From: Neostapfia colusana
Lineage: Eukaryota > Streptophyta > Magnoliopsida > Poales > Poaceae
NCBI GenBank assembly: GCA_030760725.1
Contig: JASWHV010000011.1
Coordinates: 18,997,501-19,061,500, forward strand
DNA length: 64,000 nt
Reading direction: 5' to 3'
Part shown: one piece after another, positions 34,366-45,203 of the stretch
Layout of the letters: every line of letters begins with the position of its first letter
Numbering within the stretch: position 1 is the first letter of the stretch
The notes under the pieces: generated by a model
Told to the model about the DNA's origin: nothing
What the model saw: the letters and a program-made list of their open reading frames with translations, nothing else
Databases searched by the model: none
Program-made: the position numbers and the translations under genes

Positions 34366-34823
34366 GTGGAGAGTCAGCCAGGGAGCCAGATTTACCTCGC
34401 GACCGCAAGATAAAAGAGCTGAACCGCAATATGTAGAGGCCGAGGCCAAACTTAACGATTCTTAGGCTGACATGAATATTGTATCTTTACATTTTGTCTT
34501 GTCAATGTAATAGTAAGTTCTAGAAGATGTCCGCATGATACATTTATGTATGCGTGCCTTAGAGATAAACCTAAGTTTAGGAAGTAGAGTTTAAACTTAG
34601 AATGGTCCGGATCTCCAAGATTTGTAACCGGGCCTATACAAAGGAAGCCCTCTGCCCAGAATAAAGCAGCCGAATTCTGATTAAAACATTTGTACCTTTT
34701 CTTTTCTTTTCTTTTCTTTTATGTTCTTCATAGTTTCTTAGGCGTAGCTTGTTGTTCTTTGTTGCTTTGCCGAGAAAAGCGTCCGGGCTCTATCCACAAA
34801 AGTGAGACTTATCACGTCACGTC
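34366..34823 (+). repeat. Tat-like LTR, copy 2, part left of E4
   Basis: Second copy of the block above, with CCTATACAAAGGAAGCCC as the TATA-like region and a (CTTTT)5 run. It is interrupted by E4 at 34824 and resumes at 49209. With its right part (49209-49303) it ends directly before a primer-binding site, so it is the 5' LTR of the Tat-like element. Confidence 0.7.
34696..34720 (+). repeat. (CTTTT)5 microsatellite
   Basis: Five perfect CTTTT units inside the Tat-like LTR, absent from the matching place in copy 1. Confidence 0.9.
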
Positions 34824-37800
34824 TGTGGGGACCACCCCGTGGTTCACCCACTCCAGGATCGCAAAGGGTGGTGCCGTGCGATGCGGCACCCAACAGCACA
34901 CACGAAAAGAATAAAGAACAACATACAACTTTTTATTTGATATAAAACAGCAGAAGTCTTTTACAAAACTTAATTAACAGCGGAAGTAATTTACATAAGT
35001 AGCCTCTCCTCCTAACTATGCAAAAGTGCAGCTGTCCAGCCCGGGGACGCTACACACTAGCAGCATGGAACCGGAGATTCACGGCGGCGTGCAGGGCTCC
35101 AGCTCGGCCATGTACCCCTACGGGGGCATCACCTCGTCCTCAGATCCCTCCTCATAACTCTCACCTGCACACAGCTCAAATATTGCAACCGTGAGCACGA
35201 TGGCTCAGCAAGGCTTAACCGTCTAGTCTAGGCATGGAACTCTACATGCAGGGATATGTAAGATAGGAAAAAGGACTCTGCATCAAAGACACACCTATAA
35301 TTTGATCCTTACTTTCAGTTTTATAGCAGCAGATTCATTTATCTTAGGCAGTCCTCACATCGGAAGTCCACAATCAAACAAGAAACGCTTTCCTCCGATG
35401 TGGTGATGCCCAAAGCGGAAAGTAAACTTAATTAGCTCTACCTCTACAGCAGACATGGTTTCCAAAACATAAATCTATAATCACATCATATTATCATTCA
35501 AATGGCTTACTTTACTTCTTACTACGTCACGGAACAGTGAACAAGCGATACTCAAATAACCGCGAAGGACGGTGATTGCAATCAGGAGACAACCGGAGAA
35601 CACGTTGCATGCACCCACTTTCAGAAGCGTGATTCCACACCCCTTCCTACTCTGTTGTATGCAACAACCTTTCAAAGGCAACCCAAATGCCGAACCGGTC
35701 CATCCGTAACGGGCAGGAGGTCCCCGCGTGGAGCGTGACTGTGCCCGCCGGCAGATTTACACCTTGCTACCCTCAATCCACTCCTATTTACGGTTGGGTA
35801 AGCCTCGACACCCAGGTTAACCATTTACATCGGTTTCCTTCTTATGTCAGTATGTCATCCGGTACTGTTCGATACTTGTCCAGCAGGCCCGCACACGACT
35901 CGGTCCTCAATCGACACCAACAGGGATACACACGTGAGACCTCCGCTCACTGCTTCCTATCCCCCCCTGCTGGGTCTCATTTTCGCCACTCTTAAGCCAT
36001 TTTCTATTCTGACCAAACCGTGTGATAAAGCCTTACCTCGCGAGTAGATTCTAACTACTCGACTTCTACCGAGATCCTAAGCATATTAGCATTGCATTCT
36101 CTACTCATCGAGTCTGTAAACTACCCAACTCCCCATAGGATTTAAAAGGTTATGCAAGTGGCGTTTCAATCACCCTAACTCTAATGCAAACATTCACCCT
36201 AGACATAAGTGATACAAACAAAGAATTTGCAGAAGTACTTAAATGCAAACCGGGGCTTGCCTGGTTGCGAGTCAAACGGGAAGTTAGCTTCAGGTGGGAG
36301 GACGTCCAAGGGCTCCGGTGCGTCCTCAACTTCGGTCACTATATGAGATGTAACAAAATATATGTGTAAGCATTAAGGGTTTATAAGAAGTAAACTTCTA
36401 TTCATAGCTACTGCTATTTAGATTCCTTAATTGGCTTTGGGATTTTTACATTTGATACTAGACTCTCTAAGGATGATCTGCAAAATTTGGAGACATGTCA
36501 TTGCACAATGTAGTCTTTAAAATTCCTACAAGTACAATGCTTCTCTGAATTTTTGAGCCCAATTCAGGAGCTTTGACATAGCTAAATGTGGAAGATCTGA
36601 TTAGGGTAAGTCTCCATGGTTCTATCAAAATTTATTTCACCATTTTTGGAGCTACCAACAGAGAGATATGAATTTTTAAAAATGGATAGGAGTTCTGGAA
36701 AAGTTTCTGTTTAAATTTGAATTTCCAAATGAAGATAGAACTTTGGAAGGCAATTTGACCTAGCAAATTGACTCCAATGAAGCTCAAATTTTTACTGGAG
36801 ATCAGTTACCATGAAAAGAATTAGCTGCCCAAATTTGGGAATATTTCATAAAGAATTGCTCCTGTAATAAATCCCTAAACGATTTATTACAAACAATTCT
36901 ACAGAAATTTCTGGGTATTTTCATAGAAAGCAATTTGTTCCTCTGTGAAGTACTCCTCCTAAGGATTAAAAAAAATTGGTCTCACCCTTTTTGGAGTTGT
37001 CTACACAAAGTTATGGGTCTCCAAAGTTTGAACTACATTAGGAAAATCTGGAAATGTTTAAATCCTGGCTGTGGGCCCCACCCGTGGCGCTTTCCACTCA
37101 GATAACGGCAACACCGAGGCCACGGGGTTATTTCCCACGCAGCCACACTGGATCCGGTGCCACAGACCAATCCCCGCGCATATACAGAGGCTGACCGGTG
37201 GGACCCGACTCTCCTTCATCTTCCTCGCGCTGCCCGCGTCTCCCGCGGCGGCGCATGCCGGCGAGGCTTGCCGGGACGGAGTTCCCGTGGTCCGAACTTC
37301 TTCAAACTCGCTGCCTGTGAATTCTACATCGTGCTGAACACGATGGTGGGGTCGGGAGCCGATGACAACGGCCGGAACGGTGCTTGCACCGGTGACCATG
37401 TCGGACCTTAATTCGGCGATCTCGTTCACCCTTGACAGTGGGTCTTTAGGACTAGGGTTTGCTCTAAAAGCACCAGTGTCGCATGGACAACATCTACCCA
37501 TAGACACTCTCCATGGAAACCACTGGAGAGGGGACCTCACCGGCGACCCGAGTCCGCAAAACGCCGGCGACGACAAAAACTCGAAGAACTCCTTCAGTCC
37601 TCGATGGTTTCTGGCGCCGTTTGAGCGAGAAGGACCGCAGGGATCTAGCGAAGCTTCTTCTAGACCAGAAGGAGCTATAGCTACTGCTGTGGAATGAAAT
37701 TAATCATAGACCGAGAGGGGTCGCTATGAACTAGGGTTCGGTAAAACCCGAAATTCTCACTAACCGGTTGATCAATTGACATGAGGCTTTCGGCAACACG

Positions 37801-38876
37801 AACTACGGACAACAACGCACCTTTCTTGTGTAGGGAAGGGGCGGCGAAACTGGCGGTATCGCGCTGACCACTGTGAACCGAACGTGGTTTCGCCGGGCAC
37901 CTCCGAACGCCGGCGCCAATTGTGGGTTTGCGCGTAGCACGAGCTAGGAAACTCTGGTGGGAGAACGGTAAAGGCTGGAGCACACACTTGCGCTTCTTTT
38001 CACTTCTTGGAGCTTGATCATCCAAGCTCGGGCGAGCGTGGGCGAGGGAGAAACAGAAACGGCGCAAAGGCAGTTTCTCGTGGGAGAGAGAGTGGAGGGA
38101 GTGGCGAGCAACCGAGAGAAGTAAAGAACGACTTCGTTGCTGTGACCGTGGGGTATTGAAGTGGCTGTCGATCGAGGAAACCAGGAGGTGGCGCGGTGGA
38201 GTCCTCGGGAGCGGGTTTTTGCCGAGAGCTGGTGGCGTCTCGGCGATCGGCCGATGAAAATAGAGGCGGTAGATCACCTGTGTGGCTGACAAAGGGGTCC
38301 CACCACCTCTAATTTTTCCCAATTTACTACTGATATTTCCTCCCAGCAACTCAACATTTACGGCTAAACTTTCACACCAAGTCATGGTTTAAACTTTCTG
38401 AATTCAAATGATTTGAATTCTGGTGTGAAAGTTTGAATTGTATTTGATCATTTGAATTTGAGATGCATTTGAATTCTCCATTTTGTATTGTCCCAAAAAC
38501 ATAGCAAACCAGCTCCAAAGTTTCCAATTTTTGGCATGGCTGCTCATTCAAATGTTGAGAACACCTTTGTGGAACCAAATTGGTAAATTGAGGGGATTAG
38601 AATTTGAAACTCAATTTGAAATTCAAATTATAGGGCTTCTCCTTTTAATCCCAAACAAATATTGAAACTCCTCCAAATGAGCTGAAATTTGTAAGGGTGA
38701 ATATTTGGGCTATGAAGATCCAAGTTATGAATTTAGATCTCCATGTTTGTAAGTATGGGAAGTTTGAATCCTCACTTTGAACTTACACCGTTATAATTCA
38801 AAGTTTTAATTCCCCTCATTTTTCCTAAGTGTACATGAGCTGAAAATTCTTGCTACCACTGTTTGGGGATTTTACA
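34824..38876 (-). repeat. E4 3' LTR
   Basis: It runs from TGTGGGGACCACC to GGGGATTTTACA on the plus strand and matches 45204-49208 throughout, with scattered differences. It keeps 50 bases (37241-37290) that the other LTR lacks. A minus-strand frame at 37681-38385, partly open also in the other LTR, has no recognisable family. Confidence 0.92.
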
Positions 38877-38893
38877 TCCCTCCCCCCTTAAAA
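38877..38893 (-). other. E4 polypurine tract
   Basis: On the minus strand AAGGGGGGAGGGA directly precedes the LTR start TGTAAAATCC. It would prime plus-strand synthesis. Confidence 0.88.
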
Positions 38894-38940
38894 AGAATCT
38901 CGTCCTGAGATTCCAAAGGAAAAAGCAAAGTGGGGAAACT

Positions 38941-39857
38941 TTACCGGGTACATGATGATAGCAAGTTCGGATAATTAGTTTGTAGATATTCCTCGCTTTC
39001 CCATGTCGCCTCATCAGCGGTATGGTTGCACCACAAGACCTTATAGAACCATAAGGTCCGGTTTCTTGTGGCGCGAGTCTTTTCATCGATAATCCGGATT
39101 GGATACTCCGTGTACGTGAGGTCCGGTTGAAGAACTTCTATGTCTTCGGTGCGGATTTCAGCGGAGGGTTTGAGGAACTTCCTCAGCTGAGAGATGTGGA
39201 AGACGTTGTGAATGCCCGCGAGCGACGCCGGTAAATCCAAGCGATAGGCCACGGGTCCACATTTTTCAATGACGGTGAACGAACCAATGAGTCGGGGCGC
39301 AAGCTTGCCTTTCACTCCGAAACGATGGACTCCCTTCATCGGAGACACACGTACATAAACATGGTCCCCGATGTCGAAGTGGAGAGGGCAGCGTCTTTTA
39401 TCTGCATAGCTTTTCTGACGAGATTGAGCAGCCTTGAGGTTGGCTTGTATTACTCGCACTCGTTCTTCAGCCTCATTCACAAGTTCAATGACGTAGATAA
39501 CTCGCTTGCCGGATTCGCACCAGTTGAGAGGTGTGCGGCATTTCCGGCCGTAGAGAGCTTCATACGGCGCCATCTTGATGCTAGCTTGATAGCCATTGTT
39601 GTAAGAAAATTCCGCCAGTGGCAAATGATTGTCCCAATTCTTGCCGTGGTGGATGGTATGTCTTCCAGCACTTGATTCACCCGTTCAGTTTGACCATCCA
39701 TCTGCGGGTGATACGCGGAACATTGAATCAACTTGGTCCCCAATGACGCACGCAGCTGTTCCCAGAACCCGAGCGACGAACAGCGTACCACGATCCGAAA
39801 TAATGGAGCGGGGAACACCGTGCAAGCATAAAATTCTTGCAATATAGAGCTCTGCAT
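38941..39857 (-). pseudogene. E4 integrase, second half
   Basis: After the frameshift near 39780 the reading continues as FWEQLRASLGTKLIQCSAY and MDGQTERVNQVLED. A second shift near 39660, probably a small deletion where the family has about four more residues, leads into NWDNHLPLAEFSYNNGYQAS. The C-terminal region has YEALYGRKCRTPLNW, DIGDHVYVRVSPMKGVHRFG, DLPASLAGIHNVFHISQLRK and a chromodomain-like end (NHTADEATWESEEYLQTNYP) stopping at 38941. The catalytic Glu region (QTERVNQ) is present. Confidence 0.87.
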
Positions 39858-42033
39858 ATTGCTTGGCCACGTAGTTTGTATGTACTGGAATGAAATGAGC
39901 TGACTTGGTTAGTCGATCGACTATCACCCAAATCGAGTCATGCTTGTGAGACGTGAGAGGTAATCCAACTATGAAGTCCATGCTGATATCCTTCCACTTC
40001 CATGCCGGAATGTTTAATGGTTGCAGCTGTCCGGCTTTACGCATATGGTCGGCCTTCACACGCCGCCAAGTATCGCGTTCGGATACATACTTTGCGACTT
40101 CACTTTTCATCCGTGTCCACCAAAATCTGGTTTTCAGATCCTGGTACATCTTGTTGCTGCCAGGATGAATAGAATACTTGGACAAATGCGCTTCGTCCAT
40201 GATTTTCTTCCGAAGCTTCATGTCACGGGGTACCACTATACGGTCTTTAAACCATAGTGTACCGTTATCATCTCTTCGGAAGCATTTCATTTTGCCATCC
40301 TTCATCCTTCTCCGAATGTGCGACATTCCCACGTCTTTCTTCTGTGCTTCCATAATCTCCTCTCGTATTGTAGGGACAAGAGCAAGATTATACAATGCCC
40401 CATATGGAACCAAGTACAGACTCGGCTCCTCTTCAAGTGGGGTGATGGACAGACTGTTAACATGGGATTTACGGCTTAAGGCATCGGCAACCACATTTGC
40501 TTTACCGGGATGGTAGTGAATCTCGATCTCATAGTCCTTGATCAGTTCTAGCCATCTCCGTTGCCGCATATTCAACTTCTTTTGAGTGAATATATACTTC
40601 AAACTTTTGTGGTCGGTGTAGAGGTGCACTAAGTTTCCAAGCAAATAGTGCCTCCACATTTTCAGTGCCAACACCACAGCAGCGAGCTCAAGATCATGAG
40701 TCGGGTAGTGCTGCTCGTGGTTACAAAGTTGACGTGAGCCATAGGCGACCACTCTTCCTCCTTGCATCAATACACAGACAAGCCCGATACTGGACACATC
40801 ACAATATACGTCGAAGGGCTTGGTTGTATCCGGTTGAGCTAACACCGGGGCTGTTGTAAGATGCTTCACTAACGCTTGGAAAGCTTCTTCACAAGCTGAG
40901 TTCCAAACATATTTGATCCCCATCCTCAACAGTTCAGTCATCGGCTTAGCAATCTTGGATAAGTTGGGTATGAATCTCCGATAATATCCTGCTAACCCGA
41001 GGAAACTCCTGACTTCATGGACTGTTGTGAGGGACTTCCATTTCAACACTTGTTCGATTTTGCTTGGATCAACTGCAATGCCTTCTGCCGAAATAATGTG
41101 ACCAAGGAATGGCACTTGGCTGATCCAAAACTCGCACTTGCTGAACTTGGCATAAAGCTTATGGTCTCGCAATCGTTGAAGCATGATATGCAAGTGCTTG
41201 GCGTGTTCTTCTTCGGACTTGGAGTAAACCAAGATGTCGTCTATGAAAACCACCACAAACTTGTCCAACTCCGGCATGAACACTGAGTTCATAAGATACA
41301 TGAAGTGTGCCAGGGCGTTGGTGATACCAAAGGACATGACGAGGTATTCATACAACCCATATCTCGTCGAGAATGCCGTCTTCAGAATATCCTCCGCTCG
41401 GATCTTGATTTGGTGATATCCGGAGCGAAGATCCATCTTTGAAAATACACTCGCACCCACAAGTTGATCGAATAAGATATCGATGCGGGGCAGTGGATAT
41501 TTATTCTTGATAGTGACGGCGTTGAGAGGTCGGTAGTCCACACACAACCTCAAGGTTTCATCCTTCTTCTTCACAAACAGCGCCGAGCATCCCCAGGGCG
41601 AGGAACTCGGTCGAATGAAACCCTTCTTCATTAGATCGTTGAGCTGCTCCTTCAGTTCAGCCAGCTCATTCGGAGCCATCTTGTACGGTCTCCGTGAGAT
41701 CGGTGTCGTCCCAGGTACAAGTTCAATCTTGAACTCGACATCTCTTTCGGGTGGCATACCCCGAAGATCCTCCGGAAAGACATCCGGGTATTCACGGACC
41801 ACGCGAATATCCTCAAGTTTCATGGCTTCCGTGTTATATGTGGCTGGAGCTTCTTGAACCGAACGGTCAAGAATAAGAACATGTGGTTCATGAAGTAAAG
41901 AGTTTAAACGAACCACACGTGGAATGATGTCAAGAACAGGACCATGGCGATGTAGCCATGACATTCCTAAAATGACATCAAGTTTTTGACTCTCTAACAT
42001 GATTAGAGTAGTCGGGTATAGCTTCCCACCCAA
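39685..42033 (-). pseudogene. E4 protease end, reverse transcriptase, RNase H, integrase start
   Basis: About 780 codons open after the gag stop, in the gag frame. The protease C-terminal block is LDVILGMSWLHRHG. Reverse transcriptase is intact in motif terms: FSKMDLRSGYHQIKI, FIDDILVYS, VPFLGHIISAEGI. RNase H has FDVYCDVSSIGLVCVLMQGG and YTDHKSLKYIFTQ. The integrase zinc site reads YVSERDTWRRVKADH, where the family has Cys at both the Arg and Trp positions, so zinc binding is lost. The integrase core begins MDFIVGLPLTSHKHDSIWV and continues to IISDRGTLFVAR, then a frameshift near 39780. Confidence 0.9.
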
Positions 42034-43431
42034 TTATAATGGTGCTCTATAAACCATTCTATCAGCTGTTATTTTCCCACCCGGAGAGCATATCAAGTAT
42101 GAGCTATTTGTGGGAATGATAGGCAGTTGATATTTAATAACATAAGACTGACTTATGAAATTATGGGTGGCACCGGAGTCAAAAAGTATGACTACGGGAT
42201 GATCTAAATAAGAGAACGTACCCGCAAGGACGGGTTCACCTTCCGGCACGTCTTCGATGGCTAAGTGGTGGACGTTGCCGGGTTTAGGTGCTGGTTTCTT
42301 GGGCTGATTTCGGGGCTGATTAGCACTCTGATACGGTGCGGCACCCCTGCCCTGTCGTGGCTCGGGGCAGTCCCTCGAAATATGCCCCGGGGTCCCGCCG
42401 ACTTGAGGACGGAATCCTGGTGCACGCTGTTGAAACGGAGGTGCACACGGAACCATCCTTTGCTGCTGCTGTTGCTGTGGTGGATACGTTGGTCGGAAGC
42501 CCGGCGCATTATATTGTCGACCGCGGAACTGAGGCGGTCGCGCCGGTGGCTGCCATCTCTGACCGGATGGTGAGCGATACACCACGTGGTATTTTTGTGG
42601 TGCTCCACCACTGCTGCTTGTCAGCGCGCTGCGTTTCCTATTATCAAAACCGCGCTCGCGCTGAGCATTCTCTTGTAAAATCGCGGTATTAACTAGATCG
42701 TTGAATGTGCCACGATTTCTTTGGGCGAGATGGACCTTCATTTTGGAATTCAGGCCCCGGAAGAACGCATTGCGCTTGTCGTCTTCCGTCCCCATGAATC
42801 CTGGCGCATACTGCGCCAGCCGATTGAATAACCTGGAGTACTCATGAGCACTCCTCTCGCCTTGCCGTAGCGCCAGGAAGTCCTGGAGCTTCATTTCCAT
42901 AACCCCGGGAGGTATGTGATAGGCGTGGAACGCCTCCCGGAACTCCGTCCATGTGACGGCATGGCCAGCCGGTAAGGAGGCGGTGTAGTTTGCCCACCAT
43001 GTACCGGCTTCTCCTTGAAGCTGTTGCGCTGCATACATCGCCTTCTGATGTTCGGTGCATCGTAGCAGCCCGAACTTCACCTCTAGAGTGCGGATAGAGC
43101 TGTCCGCCTCCAATGGCTCTTCGGCCTCCGTAAAGACCGGTGGATGGGTCGTCAGGAATTCTGAATAAGAACTTTGTTGGGGCTGGCGTTGCCCATTGTC
43201 TTGGCGTCCTCCCGGGTGGGACGCATTCTGCTGCACCAACATCTGCAGTAACTCGGTTTGCTCGTCGCGCGAGCCGAGCACTGCAGCGAGAACCTCCGCA
43301 AGATTCCTTGGAAGTTCTGGCAGTGGAGGAGGTGGTTGCTGCTGTGTCGTGGTTTGCTCCTGAGGTGGAGACTCATCACCACGAACTTGACTCGGACCTC
43401 CCTCCTCTTGTGTGGACCGTGTATGAACCAT
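42034..43431 (-). pseudogene. E4 gag and protease start, zinc knuckle degraded
   Basis: Start at 43431 (MVHTRSTQEEGG), a common opening for grass gypsy gag. The gag domain spans about residues 90-260 (EEPLEADSSIRTLEVKFGLL, TWWANYTASL, EFREAFHAYHIPPG, EYSRLFNRLAQYAPG). A Gln/Pro/Arg-rich linker follows. The zinc knuckle region reads FRPQVGGTPGHISRDCPEP: the His and last Cys remain but the first two Cys are gone. The same frame enters protease (VVILFDSGATHNFIS, intact DSG) and then meets a TAA at 42034-42036. Confidence 0.88.
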
Positions 43432-45183
43432 TCTGCATTCACATCATTCAAATGATCAGCACATGTTGGTTTATCTCATCCAGTCTATATAATAGTAGTG
43501 CGAGAATGGAATAAACAGTACACATAACAGTCACACATATGGATAAAGTATAAACTTTATACAACATATACATCCCTGGACCGTGTCACATGATCGAGTT
43601 CCAAAGTATTGAACTTTATGTGTTAAAAGTTCATTTCGACCATCGTGGGTCGCCACGGGATGTTAAGTGTGTTAGCATGAGTAATTCCTCACTATTGTAC
43701 TGGACCCAAACATGTTCTCGCTCGCAATAATATGTTGAATGTATAAACTTTTTGACTTCAACTCGCTGTTTTACAACAGCCACTGGACGTCGAATCGTGA
43801 CACTAAGTGTTTTGGTTGAAACACTTCAACATGGTGCTCACTGTCCAGCTTCTAGTCCAGCTGACCAGTGTGGATAATTCAAGTTTTGACCACTATAGAG
43901 GTAAAATCTGGACTAGCGTTCAACAACAAAGTTGTAGCACATTTCCTGTACTCTCCAACGGTGTCTTGCTTGACCCTTGGAAATTTTTCTACAGGAAGTT
44001 GTGGTTGAAATACAGAAAACTCCAGAGAGCATTTTGGTCTGCCCTATTTCTTGATAGTACCTACTAATCTGAGATTTTCACCCCTTTGGAGGGAGATTTT
44101 TTTCTGGAGCTCTACAGAAAAGTTGTAGAGGACTTCAAAAACTTTCCATAATGGTATCCCACACCTCCATTGGTTCAACCAATCTTAAGTTATGCCCTGT
44201 TCAAGTTCAGCAAAATTTCTGCCGAAAACAGTGAAGATTGTTCCTAAGTTTTTGGGATTGAATCTATACTCCCAATTGACTCTTAGTTCAATATAGGAGT
44301 TTACTAACCCCTAAATGGAATCCTAAAAGTCATTTTTAACTCTTTTCTTTGAAAATATACTTTTATGCAGTCTCGGTACTACGTTTCCTCACCAAAGAAA
44401 AATCCTAAACCGGTATTCTGGCATATACGTGTCAAATGGTGGAACTAAGAACTTCCCTCACAAACGGTTTCTAAACGTCATGCACTAACGTGGTTAATGT
44501 ACCTGCAGAAGAACACACAATAATTATGCACACAAGGGTTTTTGACATTTCAGGCAGTTCCATATGGTAGTAAAAACATACGGTCCGTATCATTGCCATA
44601 CGGATCGTCCTTGAGTCAAGCCACGTCTCAAGGTACATGGTCGTGTTTTCACACCACACGACGGGGAACCCGAGTAGAGCGCGAACGGGTCGTCACGGTT
44701 GGGAATTTTATCAACCCAACGGATACCACCTACTGCCTCATGACCGTTGAGGCACGCCGATAGCAAGCGCTGCGTATGGCCCTTTAAACATTGAACGTTC
44801 AAGAGTTGCATACTGTCGTGTTGCTTACCACATGATGGGCTATTCTCACTTTTGCCTAAAGCACGTTGGAGATTAGATTTTCATATGCTCTCAGAACCAT
44901 GAGAAGATTCAGAGACTCATATTAACTACCGTGCCAAGCCACAGTATAACCTTCCATACCATTACTCGTATGACGAGTTACCGTAATTGATCCGCCTACG
45001 GTGGCGTACCTTACCTCTTACCTGACGTCGGAGCGTCGTTACAGAATGTATAACACATAAGTTAGCTTTTCCACCTTAGTAACTACTACTATCATAGACC
45101 TTATGTGGGCTTAATGACTAATCCTCACTCGACTACTTCTAAATTTTCAAAATAGGCGCTTTTCGAGCATGCTATTCCCAATG
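43432..45183 (-). other. E4 untranslated leader, 1.75 kb
   Basis: No supported frame lies between primer-binding site and gag, so the accessory frame of E2 and EA is absent here. A small perfect hairpin is visible at 43805-43826 (AAGTGTTT, six-base loop, AAACACTT). Otherwise I see nothing specific. Confidence 0.7.
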
Positions 45184-45197
45184 CAGCTCTGATACCA
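45184..45197 (-). other. E4 primer-binding site (tRNA-iMet)
   Basis: The minus strand reads TGGTATCAGAGCTG: eleven bases match the usual TGGTATCAGAGCC, then CTG. It lies next to the LTR end and fixes orientation. Confidence 0.88.
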
Positions 45198-45203
45198 CAC
45201 GTC

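Noticed and set aside
34069..34436. Plus-strand frames of 81-114 codons between the Tat-like LTR copies
   Set aside because: No recognisable domain, two frames overlap, and the region is not conserved with the neighbouring copy.
33680..34823. Endogenous pararetrovirus promoter or leader
   Set aside because: The TATA-like region and leader resemble such promoters in style, but the matching block at 49209 leads into a primer-binding site and Tat-type gag, so an LTR explains it better.
37058..37576. Minus-strand 172-codon frame in the E4 LTR
   Set aside because: It is GC-rich LTR sequence; the matching region of the other LTR is shifted by a 50-base deletion and does not preserve the frame.
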